Assembly: GCA_032718475.1 (NCBI GenBank)
Contig: JAUCBJ010001819.1
Span: 1 to 37,568 of the forward strand
Reading direction: 5' to 3'
Source: Nemertoderma westbladi
Lineage: Eukaryota > Xenacoelomorpha > Nemertodermatida > Nemertodermatidae
Length of the DNA stretch: 37,568 nt
The position numbers and the translations under genes were made by a program. The notes under the pieces are model-generated. The model was given only the letters and a program-made list of their open reading frames with translations. It did no database searches and was not told where the DNA came from. Numbering within the stretch: the stretch's first letter is position 1; each line of letters starts with the position of its first letter. Below are positions 29,001 to 37,568 of the stretch, piece after piece.

Positions 29001-31180
29001 AGCGGACTGCATGTGGGAGGCTTTGATGATAAAATACGGTAGGTTAATAATTAATTAGCGCGATTGCGGACTGCATGTGGGAGGCTTTGACGATAAAAAC
29101 TGTAGGTTAATTAAGATGATAGCGGACTGCATGTGGGAGGCTTTGACGATAAAAACTGTAGGTTAATTAAGATGATAGCGGACTGCATGTGGGAGGCTTT
29201 GACGATAAAAACTGTAGGTTAATTAAGATGATAGCGGACTGCATGTGGGAGGCTTTGACGATAAAAACTGTAGGTTAATTAAGATGATAGCGGACTGCAT
29301 GTGGGAGGCTTTGACGATAAAAACTGTAGGTTAATTAAGATGATAGCGGACTGCATGTGGGAGGCTTTGACGATAAAAACTGTAGGTTAATTAAGATGAT
29401 AGCGGACTGCATGTGGGAGGCTTTGACGATAAAAACTGTAGGTTAATTAAGATGATAGCGGACTGCATGTGGGAGGCTTTGACGATAAAAACTGTAGGTT
29501 AATTAAGATGATAGCGGACTGCATGTGGGAGGCTTTGACGATAAAAACTGTAGGTTAATTAAGATGATAGCGGACTGCATGTGGGAGGCTTTGACGATAA
29601 AAACTGTAGGTTAATTAAGATGATAGCGGACTGCATGTGGGAGGCTTTGACGATAAAAACTGTAGGTTAATTAAGATGATAGCGGACTGCATGTGGGAGG
29701 CTTTGACGATAAAAACTGTAGGTTATTTAAGATGATAGCGGACTGCATGTGGGAGGCTTTGACGATAAAAACTGTAGGTTAATTAAGATGATAGCGGACT
29801 GCATGTGGGAGGCTTTGACGATAAAAACTGTAGGTTAATTAAGATGATAGCGGACTGCATGTGGGAGGCTTTGATGATAAAATACGGTAGGTTAATAATT
29901 AATTAGCGCGATTGCGGACTGCATGTGGGAGGCGTCGATGATAAAATACGGTAGGTTAATTAGGACGATAGAGGACTACATGTGGGAGGCTTTGACGATA
30001 AAAACTGTAGGTTAATTAAGATGATAGCGGACTGCATGTGGGAGGCTTTGACGATAAAAACTGTAGGTTAATTAAGATGATAGCGGACTGCATGTGGGAG
30101 GCTTTGACGATAAAAACTGTAGGTTAATTAAGATGATTGCGGACTGCATGTGGGAGGCTTTGACGATAAAAACTGTAGGTTAATTAAGATGATAGCGGAC
30201 TGCATGTGGGAGGCTTTGACGATAAAAACTGTAGGTTAATTAAGATGATAGCGGACTGCATGTGGGAGGCTTTGACGATAAAAACTGTAGGTTAATTAAG
30301 ATGATAGCGGACTGCATGTGGGAGGCTTTGATGATAAAATACGGTAGGTTAATAATTAATTAGCGCGATTGCGGACTGCATGTGGGAGGCTTTGACGATA
30401 AAAACTGTAGGTTAATTAAGATGATAGCGGACTGCATGTGGGAGGCTTTGATGATAAAATACGGTAGGTTAATAATTAATTAGCGCGATTGCGGACTGCA
30501 TGTGGGAGGCTTTGACGATAAAAACTGTAGGTTAATTAAGATGATAGCGGACTGCATGTGGGAGGCTTTGATGATAAAATACGGTAGGTTAATAATTAAT
30601 TAGCGCGATTGCGGACTGCATGTGGGAGGCTTTGACGATAAAAACTGTAGGTTAATTAAGATGATAGCGGACTGCATGTGGGAGGCTTTGATGATAAAAT
30701 ACGGTAGGTTAATAATTAATTAGCGCGATTGCGGACTGCATGTGGGAGGCTTTGACGATAAAAACTGTAGGTTAATTAAGATGATAGCGGACTGCATGTG
30801 GGAGGCTTTGATGATAAAATACGGTAGGTTAATAATTAATTAGCGCGATTGCGGACTGCATGTGGGAGGCTTTGACGATAAAAACTGTAGGTTAATTAAG
30901 ATGATAGCGGACTGCATGTGGGAGGCTTTGACGATAAAAACTGTAGGTTAATTAAGATGATAGCGGACTGCATGTGGGAGGCTTTGACGATAAAAACTGT
31001 AGGTTAATTAAGATGATAGCGGACTGCATGTGGGAGGCTTTGATGATAAAATACGGTAGGTTAATAATTAATTAGCGCGATAGCGGACTGCATGTGAGAG
31101 GCGTCGACTATTAAATACAGTAGGTTAATTAGGATGATAGCGTACTGCATGTGGGAGGCGTCGACGATAAAGTACGGTAA
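25971..31180 (+). repeat. Exon-end/splice-donor minisatellite, about 90 copies (56- and 64-bp units)
   Basis: Each unit begins GATGATAGCGGACTGCATGT, the last 44 nt of the exon at 25914-26014, and runs on through the donor into intron sequence. Two main unit types exist. The 64-bp type ends AAATACGGTAGGTTAATAATT and is nearest the exon; it occurs about 15 times. The 56-bp type ends AAAACTGTAGGTTAATTAA and makes up the rest (about 75, with a GACGATAGAGG subtype). Exact 120-bp pairs (56+64) repeat from about 30345 to 30840. The first unit and the last two keep GCGTCGA where the middle has GCTTTGA, so the edges are older. No spacers and no open frame across units. Confidence 0.97.
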
Positions 31181-31715
31181 ATAGAATAGGATAAAATAGG
31201 TCCTGTAACTAGGACCCCCTTCGTTCCGGGATAAGGACGCCCTTGGTCCTGGATTAAGGACCCATATACTTGGCTGCAGGGGTATATGGCCTGGCCAGGC
31301 AGATGGTGATCTACCAATGGCTGGTCAGGAGTATAGTGTTCTCATGTCCACTCTGAGTGCACTTTACTGCGATCTGCACCTGGCAGCAGGGGTACAGGGC
31401 ATGACCCAGCAGATGAGCTGCACAGCCAATGGTGGGTCATGTGCGCCAGAGTAGATATGGGTGATGGGCCTCATATCCGACTCCATTGCGACACCCACCC
31501 TGTGGAATGGCAAACCAGGGTGTGGTATTTGCCCCGAGAGCTGACTCGGCAAAAAAGCACCCCCCAACCCCCACTATGGATTACATTAGTAATGCGTAAT
31601 CCAGCCAATAGAGGCCAGTGGAATTACCGGACACATTCGGCCTCACAGGCGTCATTTATCTCCTGACCGGCTGCCTGTCTCACCCCCTACTGGAGAGAGA
31701 GCAGCCAACAATTCT
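31181..31715 (+). other. 5' untranslated region of an RTE-like LINE
   Basis: It precedes the endonuclease start below. It holds two diverged copies of a block containing GCAGGGGTA, CAGCAGATG or CAGGCAGATG and CCAATGG (about 31273-31330 and 31385-31445), typical of a duplicated 5' UTR. No protein is supported. The left limit abuts the end of the minisatellite near 31180. Confidence 0.5.
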
Positions 31716-32281
31716 TTGAGTCCCTTTCCTGATGACCTTTCTGGCCCAAACCCTGGGTCACCAGGGAGGCCAGATTGTGAGGGGGAGAGGGATTCTGGAG
31801 TTGGAGGCTACTCTCATGTTCCACCCCGACCAACAAAGGCATTGGTGAATCTGAGGGAAGTCACTAGACTAGCCTCAGTAAACACCCTAACACTCGGGTC
31901 CCCAATGCGTCAAGGTGAGCTGACTGCCTTGGCAGATAAGCTTTCTCTTAGCGCAGTGGGTGTTCAAGAGCACCGAATGCAGACTGGACAGACTGGTGAG
32001 GTTCTGATTAAGGACATGGGGGCGGTTGGCGACTCGCCCTCGCGTCAGCAGATGATAGTGGCAATGGTGGAATTGGTCTATTGATGAATCCAACTGCACA
32101 TGCAGCATTGGACAAAATAGACCAAATCTCTAACCACGTCATCCGTTGCCACTTCTCATGTTCTGGAAGACTGGCTAAGAAGTTTCCTAAGGTGGTTCTG
32201 ATTGTGTGCTACTCTCCAACTAGTGTTGCCCCTGTAGAGGAGGTGGAAAGTTTCTACCATGACCTCGGGTATTCAAAGTAA
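31716..32281 (+). pseudogene. RTE-like LINE endonuclease, N-terminal fragment
   Basis: The first frame (to 32084) gives the opening of an endonuclease: TLTLGSPMRQGELTALADKL, then LSAVGVQEHRM with the catalytic Glu. The reading moves to the frame 32081-32281 within about 32030-32060 (the sequence before it, GGIGLLMNPTAHAALD, is in the second frame). There it continues HVIRCHFSCS and VVLIVCYSPTSVAPVEEVES FYHDL. It stops at 32281, before the GDLN motif, where unrelated sequence begins. The wording resembles the endonuclease part missing from the fragment at 22428-24140, so it is the same superfamily and perhaps the same family. Confidence 0.75.
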
Positions 32282-32828
32282 TATCAGAGAAAGAGATAAT
32301 TGGTAGGTAGACAGAGGGGTCCACCGTGACTTTGGGTCATCACGCATTTTTATTTGCTTAAACTTTAGTCGGACCTTAGAGTAATCAAAATCCGTCGGGT
32401 GCCACTTCGGCACCTTTGGGGAACTTTTTATAAAGGAACCTAAGTTTCCATAGCAACCGGCATACAAGGTTTTATTTTGAGATATCTGCGACCTTGCACC
32501 TATTGCCACAGCTCTTGTTAATTATTCTGAATAAGATTTCTAGACGATTAGTTCCCATAGCAACATTATTAATCATAAATTTTGGCCTTTGGGATGTTTA
32601 TTAAGATGTGCCAACTATTAAACTTTAGATTATTTATGTAACTATTTTATAAAAATTGTACATGTACATGAATTGTACATGTACCCAATGTGACCGGTAC
32701 TACTGTACTATGGTACAGCTGTAGGCCGAAATACTGCAAGCTGTCGCAAACTATCTGACTGTACCGATCCGGTTTAGCCTTACATAACTATAGACCTTTT
32801 CTGGTGAATTACACAAACTGTGATAATA
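32282..32828. other. Region before the right-hand LINE: probable 5' UTR and older repeat
   Basis: No gene. The minus-strand motifs GTTGCTATGGAAA (32445-32457) and GTTGCTATGGGAAC (32551-32564) resemble those in the 130-bp repeats at 24.6-25.3 kb. A GGTGCC/GGCACC stem lies near 32400, and GTACATGTAC occurs twice near 32660-32690. The part closest to 32829 is probably the LINE 5' UTR. Confidence 0.5.
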
Positions 32829-33737
32829 ATGGCGCCGACAAAGATAGATACAAATTCACTTAATGCGCGCATGGACCGGCTCGAAAACCTACTAACTAAA
32901 GTATCTAATAACCTAGAGAGAATTGACAACCAACTAAACCCGTCTGACGGATCTCCTTCCTTAATACAGTCAATTACTCAACTGAAGCAAGACAATTCAA
33001 CACTTCGAAAAGATAATGGTAATTTGATATCCGAAATTAACATTTTATCTGCGAGAATCGATAAATCTGAACTTGCCAACGATTCCCTTGCCCAGTACGT
33101 ACGACGTAACAACGTGCTATTCCACGGAATCGAGGAGGGAAATAACAAATCCGATAGGTTAGCTATTGAAAGGATCGTAGAGTTTTGCGGGGTCGATATT
33201 AATGATATCGACGTATCTCACCGATTAGGTCAACCGAAAGCGGGTAAGCGTCGTCCAATAGTTGTACGGTTCCTACATCATGCTACTCGTTACGCAATCT
33301 TCTCCAGGAAATCCGATTTCAAGGACGGGTTCTATTCGACGGACCACCTGACACCATTTCGCGCGGAACTCCTTCGAGAAGCAACGAAATTAAAGAAGGA
33401 GGGTAGAATATACGCCGCGTACTCGTCCAACGGAAACGTACAGATTCGCATTGAACGCGATTCTCTACCGAGAAACATCAACTCATTGCACGATATCAAA
33501 GATATTACTGCAAATACATCCACTCATAGTGTTACTCAACGACCGAATAAGAAGTCTCTTCAAGGAGGTCCTAGTCGAGACAAACGAGTTACCAGGAGTT
33601 CATCTCTAGGGGGTGGCGGGCATTCCAACCGGGATGGTAAGAAGGTGAATAAGAACGCGCTCCCAGGTTCGTACCCGGCGGTTGATCCGACCCATCCATC
33701 TCGACGCCGTTACCACCTTCCAACAACGCCAGAATAG
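32829..33737 (+). CDS. LINE ORF1: coiled-coil RNA-binding protein
   Basis: The ATG at 32829 (AATAATGGCG) gives MAPTKIDTNSLNARMDRLEN; an in-frame GTG upstream is not needed. About residues 8-90 form a coiled coil with regular leucines and isoleucines (RLENLLTKVSNNLERID). An RRM-like domain follows, with YVRRNNVLFHGIEE, then DVSHRLGQPK and RRPIVVRFLHHATRYAIF, and a basic C-terminal part (RSSSLGGGGHSNRDGKK). This is the L1-ORF1p-like layout (coiled coil, RRM, C-terminal domain), seen also in several invertebrate LINEs. It should trimerise and coat the element RNA. Frame unbroken, so possibly functional. Confidence 0.9.
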   Translation: MAPTKIDTNSLNARMDRLENLLTKVSNNLERIDNQLNPSDGSPSLIQSITQLKQDNSTLRKDNGNLISEINILSARIDKSELANDSLAQYVRRNNVLFHGIEEGNNKSDRLAIERIVEFCGVDINDIDVSHRLGQPKAGKRRPIVVRFLHHATRYAIFSRKSDFKDGFYSTDHLTPFRAELLREATKLKKEGRIYAAYSSNGNVQIRIERDSLPRNINSLHDIKDITANTSTHSVTQRPNKKSLQGGPSRDKRVTRSSSLGGGGHSNRDGKKVNKNALPGSYPAVDPTHPSRRRYHLPTTPE

Positions 33738-34012
33738 TTCGCCAATTACTCCCTCTTTAAATCCTTATAACTCTCTGGACTGTGATGGAAATTAATACGC
33801 ATAGGATCCTAGGAAACCCCTAATCTGGTCATCCAGAAAGGCAATTCAAATTATTATTAACTCTTGGAATAATTTACAGAATTAATTTAACTGACTTACA
33901 ATATCACTAGTGGCCCATATATGGTCAGGGCTTAACGGGATGTACTGATTTATTAATATTATATATTATAACATAGTGTATAATATATATATACATTGTA
34001 TTAAGCGACAGT

Positions 34013-37000
34013 ATGCAGTGTGCAGGCTGTCAGCTGAGGCATTATTGCAGGTGGGAAGATTGATACGAACTCTAATTGTAGTAATTCATGTGCTCTCTGT
34101 TTTTCAGGATTCAAAAATAACGATAATACCATTTTATGCGCGGTGTGTAGAAACAGTTATCACCAGCAGTGTGGAACTTGCCTGACATATGGAGAAACCG
34201 CAGAGCTTGAACAGTCTCAGTTTTTTACGAGTCACTACTGCATTTTTTGTTTACAAGGGATTTTTCCTTTTAGCGATATTCCGTCTAACGACTATGATAT
34301 TTTTGGAATTTCCGACGATTTATACTTGCTCAACGAAAATGCTGATAATCCTAGTTTTGCTACTATTGATCCGGATAATAACATTCAAAATTTAGCGCGA
34401 AATAGCGAATACTATAATGATACTAAATTTAACAGTGAAATCGAGCGTATAGGTTCTCATCATAACTCTTTTTCTGTATATCACCTAAATTGTAGAAGCC
34501 TAAACAATAATCTTTCTTACACTGCTGAATTTTTAAGTACATTAGACGAAGATTTTGATGTTATCACTTTTACTGAAACATTAGTAGGTGCTAAAGACAA
34601 TCACTGTAAATTAAAACTTGACAACTATGTAGGACCGCTACTATCAGACAGACCAGAGGGACGTTCCTCAGGTTCCGGTTGGGGTGTGGGAATTTACATT
34701 AAGGATACGCTAACCTTTACGGAACGAGACGACTTGACTGTGTCGGGAATTCATAATAAATGGATCCAAATTAAAAAATCCAACAATAAGTCCTTAGTGT
34801 TAGGTGTAATATACAGACCACCGTCTGTCAATTACAATAATTTTATTAATATTCTAGAACCCGCATTGGCGAAAGTATCTGATAAAAATATAGATATCGT
34901 CCTCACTGGTGACTTCAATGTTAACTTAAACAAAATGACATCAGAAAGTGCACGATACTTACAGATACTTTCATCATACGGATTTTCCCAATTAATAAAA
35001 CAACCCACTCGAATTGCACACGGTGCTAATTCAACGCTTGACCATATTATTACTAATATTACGAATGATTTTACTACTGCCGGCGTTTTTTTATCAGAAA
35101 TTGGCACAACAGACCACCTTGGAACATTTGCGTTATTTCATAATTATTCTGCTTTTTTCAAACAACCCAATACTAAAATGTGCTATGATTATAGCAAATT
35201 TAACTTAAATAGTTTTTTGCTCGACCTTTCATTACCACCTCTCGCAGCTTACCGATCCCATAATATACCGACAGATAAAAAATTCGACACTTTTTACAAT
35301 TCTTTTGATCAATTATGCCAAAAACACTTACCTAAAAAAATAATTACAAAAAGAAAAATTGCACGCAAACCATGGCTAACTCCTTTGCTAATTAAATCAA
35401 TTTCTAAAAAAAATAAATTATATGAAAAATATATTAAATCACCGTGTTCTGAAACCCAAAAAGCCTATAAAACATATCGTAATAATTTAACGACTGTAAT
35501 CAGAGCCGCTGAAAAATCATTCTATAATCAAGAATTTTTAAAAAACAAAGGAAATATGCGCAAGACGTGGTCTGTAATTAACTCTGTATTACACAAAAAT
35601 AAGAAATCCCTAAGCCCTACCAAAATTGCTTTCAGAACAGAAGTAGGGGCAAAAATAACGTCTGATCCCCATAAAATAGCATCTATTTTCAACGAACATT
35701 TTTCAACTATTGGACCAAAACTTGCCAGTACAATACCCCGATCTAACCGATGCCCTACCCGCCACATTAACCATCGACACTCGAATTCATTTACTCTTAT
35801 TGAAACTTCTGTAGCTGAAATTCACTACCTACTTTTACAAATAAATGAAAACAGCGCTACTAATGACAACTTTCCCAGTAAATTATTAAAAATTGCTGCT
35901 GAACACATTGCACCTCATCTAGCATATTTATTTAACCTATGTATCACAACAGGTCATTATCCAGTTTCTCTTAAACAATCTAAAATAATCCCATGTTTTA
36001 AGGGGGGTGATCCACTAGATTCTAATAACTATAGGCCAATATCATTATTGCCAGTTTTTACAAAAATTCTAGAACAGGTTATATACTCACAGCTTCAATC
36101 TTATTTAGATCGTTTCTGTATTTTGACTGCATCACAATTCGGTTTTCGAAAGAGGATTTCTACGGCTTCGGCTATTCTAACGGTTACAGAAAAAATTAGA
36201 TTTCACCTTGACTCAAAAGAATCTATCTGCGCAATTTATCTAGATTTAAAAAAAGCGTTTGATACGCTGAACCACTCTACCTTATTTAAAAAATTAGAAT
36301 CTTACGGAATTCGAGGCACCCCCCAGACTTTACTTAGGAGTTTTCTAACAGACCGTACACAATCAGTATCCTTAAATGGCGTAATCTCACCCACTCTTCC
36401 GGTAACCTGCGGAACGCCCCAGGGTTCAGTCCTTTCACCATTGCTGTTTCTTTTATATGTGAACGACTTACCGGACGCATCCAAATTTTTGACAACTTTA
36501 TTTGCCGACGATACGACGTTACTGGGCTTCAATTCAGACTTAAATTTATTGATTAACAACACAAACACTGAACTGGAAAAAATTTCGGACTGGCTTATAG
36601 ACAACTCATTATCACTTAATCTTAGTAAAACAGAATACTCTATTTTTAGTAACAAAAACTGTCTTGGACTACCGAAAGTTAAAATTAAAGCCAATGAAAT
36701 TACTAAGGTAAATAGCACTAAGTACTTAGGTATCTTTATCGATGACAATTTGAGCTGGAAAACGCATATAAATTACATCCTTAAAAAAATATCTAGATCC
36801 TCCGGACTTTTTTATAAATTAAGACACTTTTTCCCAAGCCAAATTTTACGTACGCTGTATTATACATTAATTAATCCTTACATCACTTATGGAATTCTTG
36901 CTTGGGGTACTGCCTGCAAATCAATAACACGTCCACTAAGAATTAAAGTTAATAAAATCTTGCGTTGCATAACATTTAGTGACTACCGGGCTCACTCTGT

Positions 37001-37331
37001 GCCACTTTACAAATCACTAAATGTTTTGCCAATCGAATCTATATTTGAATTACAATTAGGCCAGTTAATGTACGATATATCAAAATCTTCTAATAATCAC
37101 CCTCTTTCAAATTTTTTTACTAAATTGTCTGATATTCATTTATATAACACCCGTTCATCTACTTTAGGCAAATTCGTAGTACCGTTAACCCGTCTCAATG
37201 TAGCACACCAAGGATTATCAGTCACTGGGCCAGTATTGTGGAACAGTCTCCCCTCTAGTCTAATTATTAGCAAATCTAAATTTTCATTTAAACGTCAATT
37301 TAAAACATACCTATTTGAACACATGACGTAA
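34013..37331 (+). CDS. LINE ORF2: PHD finger, endonuclease, reverse transcriptase
   Basis: The long frame starts by GTG at 34143, but the sequence before it continues the protein. An ATG at 34013 begins MQCAGCQLRHYCRWED, then an extra T at about 34061 shifts the frame into DTNSNCSNSCALC. This completes a PHD-type finger, C-x2-C-x12-C-x2-C-x4-H-x2-C, with YCIFC further on. Numbering from 34143: endonuclease about 110-330 (HLNCRSL near 114, TETL, YRPP, TGDFNVNL near 255, TTDHLG near 323) and RT about 600-860 (NYRPISLLP, YLDLKKAFD near 700, TPQGSVLSPLL, catalytic FADD at 787-790). A C-terminal domain ends with GPVLWNSLPSSL. All catalytic residues are present. Confidence 0.93.
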
Positions 37332-37568
37332 CGTCATAATAATACATTACACAATATCTCCCTATATGTCTGGCTCTATCTTATTATATTTCCTTCTCAC
37401 ATACACTGCGACTGGACTGTTTCTTCACTACAGTGTATTGTAAAATGGTTAATTAAATTATTATATTTCCTTGTGATCCTGATCAACAATTATTAAAGGT
37501 TTATAACAGTTCTTATTTTATCTTTTTTCAAATATATAATACTTAGTTACATATACAGTACATTTACC
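37332..37568 (+). other. 3' untranslated region of the right-hand LINE
   Basis: A/T-rich, non-coding sequence following ORF2. No poly-A or short-repeat tail is seen before the window ends, so the element may continue. Confidence 0.6.

Larger units (their letters stand above)
32829..37568 (+). mobile_element. Nearly intact two-ORF LINE, jockey/CR1/L2 group
   Basis: ORF1 (32829-33737) and ORF2 (34013-37331) lie in order, separated by about 275 nt, with 237 bp of 3' UTR before the window ends. The only clear damage is one extra T near 34061 in the ORF2 zinc finger. RT wording (CGTPQGSVLSPLLF, LFADDTT) places it in the jockey/CR1/L2 assemblage; a finer clade needs a tree. It is the youngest-looking LINE here. 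Confidence 0.9.

Noticed and set aside
25971-31180. CRISPR-like appearance of the long regular array
   Set aside because: Units are head-to-tail with no unique spacers and no cas genes; the unit derives from adjacent exon/intron sequence. It is a minisatellite.
32273-32509. Minus-strand 78-codon frame
   Set aside because: No domain, no conserved motif, and it straddles the junction between a LINE fragment and older repeat sequence.
1-37568. tRNA, rRNA or other structured RNA genes
   Set aside because: No cloverleaf or rRNA core sequence was recognised on either strand.

Overview
This is a eukaryotic, almost certainly invertebrate, genome segment. It has no operons and no compact genes. It contains intron-style splice signals, several kinds of non-LTR and LTR retrotransposons, LTRs with 5-bp target duplications, and long minisatellites. 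The mixture (Ty3/gypsy of the type annotated K02A2.6-like, RTE-like and jockey/CR1/L2-group LINEs, and a Pao-like CCHC Gag) fits a marine invertebrate. The sequence alone does not fix the species.

Layout. 1-530: a 41-bp tandem repeat and an RTE-like LINE 3' fragment with a fold-back. 673-1070: a candidate host exon (+), then a 58-bp minisatellite starting at its splice donor. 1071-about 5600 (-): a two-ORF LINE with an RRM-like ORF1 and an endonuclease/RT ORF2, each with one frameshift. 6564-12956 (+): a recent LTR retrotransposon with 520-bp LTRs (2 differences) and TSD GAGAT. It codes only for a Gag-like protein and then carries about 2 kb of tandem hairpin motifs. 13339-16193: two older, nested relatives of that element. 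16530-17130: a 68-bp minisatellite. 17895-22092 (+): Ty3/gypsy gag-protease-RT-RNaseH-integrase with two frame breaks and one stop. 22428-25330: LINE fragments nested in each other. 25332-25393: a perfect 62-bp palindrome. 25914-26014: a second candidate host exon (+), whose 3' end and splice donor are the repeat unit of a roughly 5.2-kb, roughly 90-copy array (25971-31180). 31181-32281: 5' part of another RTE-like LINE. 32829-37568 (+): a nearly intact jockey/CR1/L2-group LINE with a coiled-coil/RRM ORF1 and a PHD-EEP-RT ORF2.

Reading. The simplest interpretation is that the window lies inside a host gene transcribed on the + strand. Its introns hold the retroelements and the satellites. Both candidate exons are short and acidic. 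In each case a minisatellite starts at, and repeats, the 5' splice site, so the second array would put about 90 tandem donor-like sites into the pre-mRNA. This donor-seeded satellite pattern is the most unusual signal here. The hairpin-array, pol-less LTR element is second. Coding of the exons is inferred from splice signals and reading frame only.
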